This document shows positions 52,109 to 58,748 of a DNA stretch of 64,000 nt, in pieces; within the stretch, counting starts at the first letter, position 1, and each line of letters starts with the position of its first letter. The stretch lies in NCBI GenBank assembly GCA_963774895.1, contig CAVZGN010000001.1:124001-188000 (forward strand), written 5' to 3'. The position numbers and the translations under genes are program-made. The DNA is from REEB76 sp963774895. Lineage in GTDB: Bacteria; Pseudomonadota; Gammaproteobacteria; Natronospirales; REEB76. The notes beneath the pieces are model-generated. The model saw nothing but the letters and a program-made list of their open reading frames with translations, was not told the origin of the DNA and made no database searches.

Positions 52109-52501
52109 ATGGCAGTAAGCACCAGTTACGGCACCGGCCGCCGCAAGACCTCCAAAGCGCGTGTATTTTTGAAACCCGGCAAGGGCCGCATCCTCATCAA
52201 TGGCCGTCCACTGGACGAATACTTCGGGCGTGTGACCTCGCGCATGATCGTGCGCCAGCCGCTGCAGGTCGTGAACCAGCTGGACAGTCTGGATGTCAGC
52301 GTGACCGTCAGCGGTGGCGGCAATACCGGTCAGGCGGGCGCCATCCGTCACGGCCTAGCGCGCGCGCTGATCGTGTACGATGAAATCAACCGTTCGCCCT
52401 TGCGCAAGGCCGGGTTCGTCACCCGCGATGCGCGTGCCGTGGAACGCAAGAAGGTCGGATTGCACAAGGCCCGCCGCGGACCGCAATACTCCAAGCGCTG
52501 A
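52109..52501 (+). CDS. rpsI: 30S ribosomal protein S9
   Basis: 130 residues with SYGTGRRKTSKARVFLKPGK, GGGNTGQAGAIRHGLARAL and the C-terminal tail KKVGLHKARRGPQYSKR, whose final Lys-Arg contacts P-site tRNA. Follows rplM by 29 bases. Confidence 0.99.
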   Translation: MAVSTSYGTGRRKTSKARVFLKPGKGRILINGRPLDEYFGRVTSRMIVRQPLQVVNQLDSLDVSVTVSGGGNTGQAGAIRHGLARALIVYDEINRSPLRKAGFVTRDARAVERKKVGLHKARRGPQYSKR

Positions 52502-52547
52502 TCGCGGACCGCGCCGTTCTGCTGGCAGCCAGTCTGACAGAGCATGT

Positions 52548-52569
52548 TGGGGGATCGTCTAGCGGTAGG
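52548..52569 (+). pseudogene. 5' fragment of tRNA-Gln
   Basis: 22 bases identical to positions 1-22 of the intact tRNA-Gln at 52659 (acceptor strand and D-arm). After that the sequence switches to a 9-bp hairpin repeat (GCTCGTCGC / GCGACGAGC). The anticodon arm, T-arm and 3' acceptor strand are missing. Confidence 0.85.
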
Positions 52570-52640
52570 GCTCGTCGCACAGCGACGAGCGCTGAGACAG
52601 GATGTCGAGGCTGGTAAGCCCACCAGGGATGGTTCTGTGA
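52570..52640. repeat. Hairpin repeat A beside tRNA-Gln
   Basis: A GCTCGTCGC-ACA-GCGACGAGC stem followed by about 43 bases ending AGGCTGGTAAGCCCACCAGGGA. It aligns with repeat B (52806-52870) over the post-hairpin part at about four-fifths identity, while the hairpin sequence itself differs. A CAGGGATG core also appears in the hairpins at 32.9-33.06 kb. Confidence 0.65.
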
Positions 52641-52658
52641 TCTAAAATCATCGGAACT

Positions 52659-52732
52659 TGGGGGATCGTCTAGCGGTAGGACTGCGGACTCTGACTCCGC
52701 CAACCTAGGTTCGAATCCTAGTCCCCCAGCCA
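52659..52732 (+). tRNA. tRNA-Gln (anticodon CUG)
   Basis: A complete cloverleaf with encoded CCA. Acceptor TGGGGGA/TCCCCCA (7 bp), D-arm with AGCGGTAGG, anticodon stem GCGGA/TCCGC enclosing loop CTCTGAC (anticodon CTG, reading CAG), T-stem CTAGG/CCTAG with TTCGAAT loop, discriminator G. Followed by a terminator. It lies downstream of rpsI and may share its transcript or have its own promoter. Confidence 0.97.
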
Positions 52733-52737
52733 AATAT

Positions 52738-52765
52738 AAAGGCCCACCCAACGGATAGGCCTTTT
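52738..52765 (+). terminator. Terminator after tRNA-Gln
   Basis: AAAGGCC ... GGCCTTTT brackets a 13-base loop and ends in TTTT, starting six bases after the tRNA. Confidence 0.7.
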
Positions 52766-52805
52766 CATTTAGAAGTTTGTTGGGACTAGGATGAGAATCC
52801 TTGGG

Positions 52806-52870
52806 GCCCGGCGTATACGCCGGGCGACTGGACATGGATGTCCAGGCTGGTTGGCACACCAGGGATGGAT
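52806..52870. repeat. Hairpin repeat B beside tRNA-Gln
   Basis: GCCCGGCG-TATA-CGCCGGGC (52806-52825), then GACTGGACATGGATGTCCAG and GCTGGTTGGCACACCAGGGA. It is the second copy of the repeat described at 52570. Just upstream, GGGACTAGGAT (about 52781-52792) matches the reverse complement of the tRNA 3' end. Confidence 0.65.
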
Positions 52871-52917
52871 AACTGGACATGGCTGATAACGAGTAGCAGT
52901 TTTTTGCACGTTGCGAC

Positions 52918-52936
52918 AATCCTAGTCCCCCAGCCA
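52918..52936 (+). pseudogene. 3' fragment of tRNA-Gln
   Basis: AATCCTAGTCCCCCAGCCA is identical to the last 19 bases of the intact tRNA, including discriminator G and CCA. It is followed by a terminator similar in position and form to that of the intact gene. The 5' part of this copy is absent. Confidence 0.85.
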
Positions 52937-52942
52937 ATAAAC

Positions 52943-52970
52943 AAAGGCCCGTCTTCTAGACGGGCCTTTT
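52943..52970 (+). terminator. Terminator after the tRNA-Gln 3' fragment
   Basis: AAAGGCCCGTC-TTCTA-GACGGGCCTTTT is a near-perfect 11-bp stem ending in TTTT. Confidence 0.85.
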
Positions 52971-53018
52971 CATTTGTGCGGTAACCTATAGGTCTTCACG
53001 TAACCCCATAGGCTTAAC

Positions 53019-54113
53019 ATGGAACGTCATGCCGGTAATTCCCGCCAAATTTACCTATGGCACTGGGCACTGAGCCTCCCGCTATTCTTGGCCTGCGCAG
53101 GATGCGGTTTGCTACCCACCAGCGGTTTCGGGGGCTTCAATCCCCAGACTCCAGCAGCGAATCCGCTAGGGTGTAAGCTGCTAAAAGCCTCGGCTTATGC
53201 GTATAACGTGAACAGTACCGGGGCCATACAACCCGATACTGACCTTGCGACACTCCTGGGGGAAACAGGCGATGCTTTCGGTGTGAGTAGCACACGCAAC
53301 GGTCAGACCAACAGTGATCGGGATGCTGTTTTGATGTGGCGTTCCGACAACGACGTGATCATTGCCTTCCGTGGCACATTGCCTTTCAAGGATGACGACC
53401 AGCAGGATCCTGCCAACCAGCAATTAATAATCGAAGATTGGTTCAACGATGCGGATTTCACCCCGCAGCCTGACCCGGAACTGGGTTTGGTGCATAGCGG
53501 ATTCAAGGATGCATTCGATAATCTGTGGCCAGGCATGCTTCAGCAGATCAAGGCGTGGCAGGCGGCCGGCAAATTGGGACCACGAGTCAAGGTGTACATC
53601 ACCGGGCACAGCAAGGGCGGTGCGCTGGCGATGTTGGCAGCTCTGAAGCTGAGGACGGAGAACCTACTTCCGGTGACCGAGGTGGTTACCTTCGCAGCAC
53701 CACGGGTCGGCGGAACGGATTTCGCTGCCAAGTACACGACCCAGGGCATCGTCGGATACCGCTATGAGAACCAGGATGACGTGGTCCCGCATGTGCCGCT
53801 GGACAAGCAGGAACTGTCGATTCTGCCCTTATTGGAAAATACCCTCGGACTTAAGGGTATTCAAACCGGTGATTACGTCTCGGTGGGACAACTCAGATAC
53901 ATCACCACCGATGTCTCAATCATCGCGCCAGCGGATGCTTCAGCGGCAGCAGAACTCGATCAGACGCGGCTGGCTGAATTCGGCTTACTGCTGGTGAATA
54001 ACCACCAGGATGCGATCAGCACCATCATCAACGCCCATGCCATCGGTGATATGAGCCAATCCGATACCAGCCGTTATTATCAGGCGGTGTGCGGCTCACC
54101 TAACGGAAACTAG
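53019..54113 (+). CDS. Class 3 lipase-fold hydrolase, predicted exported (possible lipoprotein)
   Basis: 364 residues. The N-terminus has a basic start, a hydrophobic segment (ALSLPLFLACAGCGLLP) and cysteines placed like a lipobox, although the residue three before the cysteine is not the usual Leu. The lipase_3 domain shows VIIAFRGTLPFKDDD, LVHSGFKDAF and the nucleophile elbow VYITGHSKGGALAMLAALKL (GHSKG). FAAPRVGGTDFA carries the usual post-elbow motif, and candidate Asp (DDVVPHVP) and His (NNHQD) follow. It should hydrolyse lipids or esters in the cell envelope. Confidence 0.86.
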   Translation: MERHAGNSRQIYLWHWALSLPLFLACAGCGLLPTSGFGGFNPQTPAANPLGCKLLKASAYAYNVNSTGAIQPDTDLATLLGETGDAFGVSSTRNGQTNSDRDAVLMWRSDNDVIIAFRGTLPFKDDDQQDPANQQLIIEDWFNDADFTPQPDPELGLVHSGFKDAFDNLWPGMLQQIKAWQAAGKLGPRVKVYITGHSKGGALAMLAALKLRTENLLPVTEVVTFAAPRVGGTDFAAKYTTQGIVGYRYENQDDVVPHVPLDKQELSILPLLENTLGLKGIQTGDYVSVGQLRYITTDVSIIAPADASAAAELDQTRLAEFGLLLVNNHQDAISTIINAHAIGDMSQSDTSRYYQAVCGSPNGN

Positions 54114-54338
54114 AACTTATCTCAAAAACGTTGGTCATTTGTGGAATCGTCGTCCCCGCGAAAGCGGGGACCCAGTGATTTTAAAGTATTGAAAACCAAG
54201 AACACTGGATTCCCGCCACCCTCAGAAATTGCTCCTGTATTTCTGGGACTTCCGCCATCCCTAGCGGTCGCGCGGGAATGACGGGCAAGCGTGCCCGCTG
54301 GGCGATTTTGAGACAGCTTCTGGACAGCTGTCGGGCCT
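54114..54338. repeat. GTCATTCCCGC-type intergenic repeat between the lipase gene and rpiA
   Basis: TCCCCGC-GAAA-GCGGGGA (54153-54170) forms a hairpin, and the flanking CCCAGTG ... CACTGGATTCCCGCC, then CGCGGGAATGACGGG form larger inverted arms. A shorter relative occurs at 17580-17605 (GTCATTCCGGC). No gene here; it separates the convergent lipase and rpiA transcripts. Confidence 0.7.
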
Positions 54339-54995
54339 CTAAACGATCTTCTCCACTCTATCTCCATAACCTACCAGCAGCACATCTGCCGGCCGGCGGG
54401 CGAAGATGCCCACGCTGACGACTCCGGTGATCTGGTTGATCTGCGCCTCCAGGGCGGGCGGATCCAGGATGCGCAGGCCGTGAACATCCAGTATCACGTT
54501 GCCATTATCGGTCTTGAACCCGCTACGCCAATCCGGCCGGCCTCCGAGCTTCACCAGTTCGCGCGCCACAAAACTGCGGGCCATGGGGATCACCTCGACC
54601 GGCAGCGGGAATGCGCCGAGCACCTGCACCAGCTTGCTGTCATCCACGATGCACACGAAGCGCCGGCTCACCGCCGCCACGATCTTCTCGCGGGTGAGTG
54701 CACCGCCGCCGCCCTTGATGAGTTGCAGATGCCGGTTGGCCTCATCGGCGCCATCCACGTATACCGGCAGTTCTCCCGCCGCATTCAACTCCAGCACCGG
54801 GATACCCAGCGCCTTGAGCCGCAGTGTCGAAGCCTCGGAACTGGAGACCGCGCCATCCAGCCGCCCCTTGATGGACTTGAGTGCTTCGATGAAATGATTG
54901 ACGGTGGAACCGGTGCCGACGCCGACGATGCGGCTGTTTCCCAGATAATCGAGGGCTGCGAGTGCTGCCCGTTTTTTGTTGTCTTCCGCGCTCAT
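54339..54995 (-). CDS. rpiA: Ribose-5-phosphate isomerase A
   Basis: 218 residues with ALDYLGNSRIVGVGTGSTVN near the N-terminus, VSSSEASTLRLKALGIPVLE, YVDGADEANRHLQLIKGGGG followed by ALTREKIVA (catalytic Glu/Asp/Lys), and GNVILDVHGLRI. It interconverts ribose-5-phosphate and ribulose-5-phosphate. With rpe, it gives two pentose-phosphate enzymes in the window. In E. coli rpiA also lies near fau (ygfA). Confidence 0.98.
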   Translation of the reverse strand: MSAEDNKKRAALAALDYLGNSRIVGVGTGSTVNHFIEALKSIKGRLDGAVSSSEASTLRLKALGIPVLELNAAGELPVYVDGADEANRHLQLIKGGGGALTREKIVAAVSRRFVCIVDDSKLVQVLGAFPLPVEVIPMARSFVARELVKLGGRPDWRSGFKTDNGNVILDVHGLRILDPPALEAQINQITGVVSVGIFARRPADVLLVGYGDRVEKIV

Positions 54996-55025
54996 CGCGC
55001 CATTTTCCCCGCTGTTTGTGTAAAA

Positions 55026-55053
55026 AAATAGGCCCGCAGGAGCGGGCCTATTT
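55026..55053 (-). terminator. Terminator of the small basic protein gene
   Basis: On the minus strand AAATAGGCCCGC-TCCT-GCGGGCCTATTT is a 12-bp stem continuing into a T-run, 18 bases after the stop codon at 55072. Confidence 0.9.
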
Positions 55054-55071
55054 AAGCAAAGCCTTAAGGCT

Positions 55072-55239
55072 TTACATCGCCGCGCTAGATTTCCTACGAC
55101 GACGGCGAGCTTTCTTCTTGCCAGCTTTCTTTTTCTTGCCGGCTGCCTTGCGCCGACGACGGCGCGGAGCCTTCTTCACAGCAGCCTTTTTCTTTCGCTT
55201 GGCTGCAACCTTGACCTTCTTTGCTTTACGACGCTTCAT
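55072..55239 (-). CDS. Small histone-H1-like Lys/Arg/Ala-rich protein
   Basis: 55 residues: MKRRKAKKVKVAAKRKKKAA, then a KKAPRRRRRKAAGKKKKAGK core, ending RRRRRKSSAAM. More than half of the residues are Lys or Arg, in the style of histone-H1-like proteins or the AlgP/HctB tails. GGGAGGA stands eight bases before the ATG and a strong terminator follows, so it is a real, independently expressed gene despite its size. Likely a nucleoid or RNA-binding protein. Paralogous flavour to the basic tail at 25052, but no close match seen. Confidence 0.82.
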   Translation of the reverse strand: MKRRKAKKVKVAAKRKKKAAVKKAPRRRRRKAAGKKKKAGKKKARRRRRKSSAAM

Positions 55240-55311
55240 ATCAACGATCCTCCCGGTTAGATCACACGCACTTGAGTATATACAAGAAAATTCAAAATTC
55301 CAGTTTTACAA

Positions 55312-55889
55312 TCAATTTTTGCCAGTTTGGAGTGCATTTTTGGTGTTTGCGTGTGTTTTGAAGTTAATTTCGCGACTGCAAATGACATTTTTTAATAATT
55401 TTTGCCAATTAGCGTTATCAATTTGGATGTCAGCGGTTAATTTCAGGATGTAACGCCACTGATTGGTGGTAACCGGCGTGACGGACAGACGGTTGCCACG
55501 GCGCAGGATGAGCATGTCATCGAGCAGCGGGTGCCTGCGCAGATCAGTGAGTATGATTGGCTGCTTGCAGCGCTCAACCAGGGTCATATCCACGGCATAG
55601 CGGCGCGGTTTTGCAGACCTGCTGCGTGGATCAAAATGCGGATTTCCCGGGTCAAATGCCGTGCTATCCGGGTGAGCGCCACGGCTGACCCGCATGACAC
55701 CCACATACCCGGCACGATGCAACTCGAATGATAGAAGAACGCCTCATCGCCCTCGTGCATCCGGTCCCACAGCATGTTGCGCACCTGGTGATTGCGGCTC
55801 CCATCCCACGCCGTGGTCTTAGCTGGCGCTTTCACGAGATCGTTGATCCCGAAGGTACCGGCCTCGGATTTCTTCAACCAGTAATTCAT
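55312..55889 (-). pseudogene. EVE-domain protein, interrupted by one frameshift
   Basis: The N-terminal part from ATG 55889 reads MNYWLKKSEAGTFGINDLVK ... GDEAFFYHSSCIVPG, typical of EVE/thymocyte-nuclear-protein-1-like proteins. At about 55713-55720 the frame breaks. The continuing frame gives YVGVMRVSRGAHPDSTAFDP ... LRRGNRLSVTPVTTNQWRYI. One extra G in the GGG run there would restore a single frame of about 190 residues. EVE domains bind modified bases in DNA or RNA. The last about 40 residues are A+T-rich and atypical. Either a real mutation or a sequencing error. Overlaps the fau stop. Confidence 0.85.
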
Positions 55890-56491
55890 CCCCGCTTGCC
55901 CTCCAGGTGCTTAAAAAAATGCACCCGGCGATCCGTCACAACGCCGGCGAGTGGCACATCCCAGAGAGCTGGCTGCAGACTGTCGAGATACTGGAATTCA
56001 TAGGCCAGGCCCAGCATCAGCGGCTTGTCGCCGCCGGTTTTCAGGAACGCGAAGGTGCGGTCATAGAAACCTGCGCCCATGCCCAAACGGTTACCGCTGC
56101 CGTCGAAAGCTACCAGTGGGGTGAGCACCAGATCCAGTGAGCGTGGTTCAATCACATCCAGCCCGGATCTGACCGGTTCCGGTATCTGCAGGCGGTTGAG
56201 TTGCATGGCGATCTCAGGTGTCCAGCTATTAAACTTGAGCTCGGTCGAATGTTGAGAGGGCAATACCGGCAGATAGATGTGTTTTCCATCGCGATGCGCC
56301 TGCTGCAACAGCGGTTGGGTATCCAGTTCTCCGTCCACCGCAACATAGGCGGCCAGATGCCGTGCGGCGCGGTAACAGGGCAGCGTGGTAAGCAACGCCA
56401 TCAAGGCTTCGGCTGCACGGGCGCGAGTTGCGCTGTCCAGCGCCCGCCGCCGGCTGCGCATTTCCTGGCGGATGTTTTTACGAACAGTCAT
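55886..56491 (-). CDS. fau: 5-formyltetrahydrofolate cyclo-ligase
   Basis: 201 residues from ATG 56491 (MTVRKNIRQEMRSRRRALDS). An upstream ATG at 56518 is rejected because it lies within the 6S RNA closing stem. Motifs are YVAVDGELDTQPLLQQAHRD, IYLPVL, the phosphate loop FDGSGNRLGMGAGFYDRTFA and VPLAGVVTDRRV. It converts 5-formyl-THF to methenyl-THF. Directly downstream of 6S RNA, as in E. coli ssrS-ygfA (fau), and coupled to the EVE-domain gene. Confidence 0.94.
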   Translation of the reverse strand: MTVRKNIRQEMRSRRRALDSATRARAAEALMALLTTLPCYRAARHLAAYVAVDGELDTQPLLQQAHRDGKHIYLPVLPSQHSTELKFNSWTPEIAMQLNRLQIPEPVRSGLDVIEPRSLDLVLTPLVAFDGSGNRLGMGAGFYDRTFAFLKTGGDKPLMLGLAYEFQYLDSLQPALWDVPLAGVVTDRRVHFFKHLEGKRG

Positions 56492-56506
56492 GGGAGGTGT
56501 CAAAGA

Positions 56507-56693
56507 GGCGTCTCCCATCGGTGCCGTTACCGACTATCGCCCTTGAACCAAAAGTTCAGGTGGAGCCGGCCGTGATGCTTTAGGCTTTCCGCTGCATGGC
56601 GGACCTGCACACCGTCATCATCGGGCCAGTTCCGTGGGTTTGATTTAGGCTCAAAGAGTAACCCAGCCCGTATCGCACACCACAGGAGACGCC
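56507..56693 (-). ncRNA. ssrS: 6S RNA
   Basis: About 187 bases between zapA and fau, the conserved ssrS position. The ends pair (GGCGTCTCC with GGGAGACGCC). The 3' half has CACCTGAAC-TTTT-GGTTCAAGG, closely matching the E. coli 6S hairpin CCTTGAACCAAGGGTTCAAGG, and GGCCCGATGATGACGG lies near the central bubble. 6S RNA binds sigma-70 RNA polymerase by mimicking an open promoter in stationary phase. Ends are estimated from the closing stem. Confidence 0.88.
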
Positions 56694-56737
56694 ATGCTGT
56701 TAAAAACTCTGCATCCTGCATGTTACGGATGCGCGCG

Positions 56738-57052
56738 CTAATTTGCCAGTGACATGCCACCAGCCGTGGTACCGGCCAGCTGGTCGTTGAGTATGCGCAA
56801 CCTGCCAAGCAGATGGCGATCCGCTTCATTGGCGAGAGCCTGGTTTTGCAATATTTCATGCGAGAGGTTGAGCGCGGCCATGACCGCGATTCGATCCAGG
56901 CCAACTACCTTGCCGCTCTCGCGGATCTCACGCATCTTGCGGTTCAGCAGTTCAGCGGATTCCAGCAGTGCCTCACGCTCGTCGTCCGGGCAGGCCACCT
57001 GGTAATCCTTGTCGAGGATGCGCACCGTGATACGTGCGAATTCTTCATTCAT
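56738..57052 (-). CDS. zapA: Cell division protein ZapA
   Basis: 104 residues: an N-terminal globular part (FARITVRILDKDYQVACPDD) and a long coiled coil (REALLESAELLNRKMREIRE, then DRIAVMAALNLSHEILQNQA). It bundles FtsZ filaments at the Z-ring. The ATG overlaps the stop of the upstream coiled-coil gene (ATGA), and 6S RNA follows. Confidence 0.94.
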   Translation of the reverse strand: MNEEFARITVRILDKDYQVACPDDEREALLESAELLNRKMREIRESGKVVGLDRIAVMAALNLSHEILQNQALANEADRHLLGRLRILNDQLAGTTAGGMSLAN

Positions 57053-57282
57053 GCGCTTTCCTCCAGGGACTTGAGGCGCGTGATCATGGCTTCCACCCGG
57101 CCACGGACCTGTTCGTTCTTGGCCAGCAGGCCGGCGCGTTCCGTATTCAGGGATTCCAGCCGCTCACGCAGCGAGTGGTTGTCGCTACGCAATCTGACAC
57201 AGGCACCCACCAGTTCTTGCACACGGCCTTCCAGCCGCTTGAGTTCCTGTTCCAGCAGTTCGCGGGTTTTTTCGCTATGCAT
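57049..57282 (-). CDS. ZapB-like coiled-coil protein (TIGR02449 family)
   Basis: 77 residues from ATG 57282 (MHSEKTRELLEQELKRLEGR). The whole chain is heptad-patterned: VRLRSDNHSLRERLESLNTE and KNEQVRGRVEAMITRLKSLE. This matches small proteins regularly encoded just before zapA and thought to act in division like ZapB. Coupled to zapA by a four-base overlap. It is divergent from pepP. Confidence 0.85.
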   Translation of the reverse strand: MHSEKTRELLEQELKRLEGRVQELVGACVRLRSDNHSLRERLESLNTERAGLLAKNEQVRGRVEAMITRLKSLEESA

Positions 57283-57434
57283 ATAATCACTATAGAGCGG
57301 CGCTGGTGAAGCGGTCAACGTACCCACGCACCCTGGGCGCACGATGCTAGGATAATACCTGAGCGGATGTTCCGGTAGCTGCCGAATGGCGGTATCCGAG
57401 TTACATTAGGTTCTTCATGAGGTCTTAACTACAG

Positions 57435-58748
57435 ATGCCAACTCAGGAATTCGCCCGCCGCCGCCGAGAGCTCATGCGCATGATGGGGCCGGGCAGCATC
57501 GCCATCGTGCCCGCCGCGCATGAACGCATCCGCAACCGTGACAGCCATTATCCGTTCCGCCAGGACAGCGATTTCCACTATTTGAGCGGCTTTCCTGAGC
57601 CCGACGCGGTCCTGGTGCTGGTGCCGGGCCGCCGTCAGGCGGAATACATCCTGTTTTGCCGGGAACGCGATCCCCTAATGGAGACCTGGAATGGCCGTCG
57701 CGCCGGGCCGGAAGGCGCCACCCGCGAGTATGGCGCCGATGACGCCTTCCCCATCAGCGACATCGACGACATCCTGCCCGGCCTGCTGGAACGCCGCGAA
57801 CGGGTGTTCTACACCATGGGTAACTATTCGGATTTCGACAAGCGCGTGATCGGCTGGGTCAACGGCCTGCGCGCCCAGGCCAAGACCGGTATGCATACGC
57901 CCGAGGAATTCGTGTCGCTGGATCATCTGCTGCACGATATGCGTCTTTACAAAAGCAAGGCGGAGCTCGCGCTCATGCGCCAGGCGGCAGGAATATCGGT
58001 GCGCGCCCATGAGCGCGCCATGCATGCCTGCCGTCCCGGCATGAACGAGGCCGAGCTGGAAGCTGAATTTCTGTATGAGTTCCGCCGTAGTGGCGGGGTG
58101 CCTGCCTACAACTGCATCGTGGGCGGCGGTGCCAATGGCTGCATCCTGCACTATGTGGAAAACAATCAGCCGCTGCGAGATGGCGAACTGGTGCTGATCG
58201 ACGCGGCCTGCGAATACCAGAATTACGCCACCGATGTGACCCGCACTTATCCGGTGAATGGGCGCTACACGGCGGAGCAGCGCGCCATTTATGAATTGGT
58301 GCTTAGGGCGCAGCTTGCGGCTATCGACAAGATGCGCGCCGGCAACCATTGGAATACTCCGCATGAGGAAGCCGTAAAGGTATTGACCACAGGTTTGGTG
58401 AAGCTGGGACTGCTGAAAGGTTCTGTGAGCAAACTTATCAAGGATGAGGTATACAAGAAGTTCTATCTGCATCGTACCGGTCATTGGCTGGGACTCGACG
58501 TGCATGATGTGGGCGATTACAAGGTGGGCGATGAATGGCGCGAACTGGAGCCCGGCATGGTAATGACCGCGGAGCCGGGTATCTATATCACCGCCGGTAC
58601 CCACGGCGTGCACAAACGCTGGTGGAACATCGGCGTGCGCATCGAGGATGATGTGCTGGTAACCCGTGGCGAGCCCGAGGTGCTGACCCGCGCGCTTATC
58701 AAACAGGCAGATGAGATCGAAACCTTCATGCAACGCCGGGCAGCGTGA
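57435..58748 (+). CDS. pepP: Xaa-Pro aminopeptidase
   Basis: 437 residues with the pita-bread fold. The N-terminal domain begins PTQEFARRRRELMRMMGPGS and has SHYPFRQDSDFHYLSGFPEP. The metal ligands are in LIDAACEYQNYATDVTRTYP (two Asp), LHRTGHWLGLDVHDVGDY (His), GMVMTAEPGIYI (Glu) and GVRIEDDVLVT (Glu). It removes N-terminal residues preceding proline. First gene of pepP-ubiH-ubiI. Confidence 0.97.
   Translation: MPTQEFARRRRELMRMMGPGSIAIVPAAHERIRNRDSHYPFRQDSDFHYLSGFPEPDAVLVLVPGRRQAEYILFCRERDPLMETWNGRRAGPEGATREYGADDAFPISDIDDILPGLLERRERVFYTMGNYSDFDKRVIGWVNGLRAQAKTGMHTPEEFVSLDHLLHDMRLYKSKAELALMRQAAGISVRAHERAMHACRPGMNEAELEAEFLYEFRRSGGVPAYNCIVGGGANGCILHYVENNQPLRDGELVLIDAACEYQNYATDVTRTYPVNGRYTAEQRAIYELVLRAQLAAIDKMRAGNHWNTPHEEAVKVLTTGLVKLGLLKGSVSKLIKDEVYKKFYLHRTGHWLGLDVHDVGDYKVGDEWRELEPGMVMTAEPGIYITAGTHGVHKRWWNIGVRIEDDVLVTRGEPEVLTRALIKQADEIETFMQRRAA

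Noticed and set aside
53019..53110. Confident lipoprotein call for the lipase
   Set aside because: The cysteine is preceded by C-A-G or F-L-A rather than a standard lipobox, so only export is supported.
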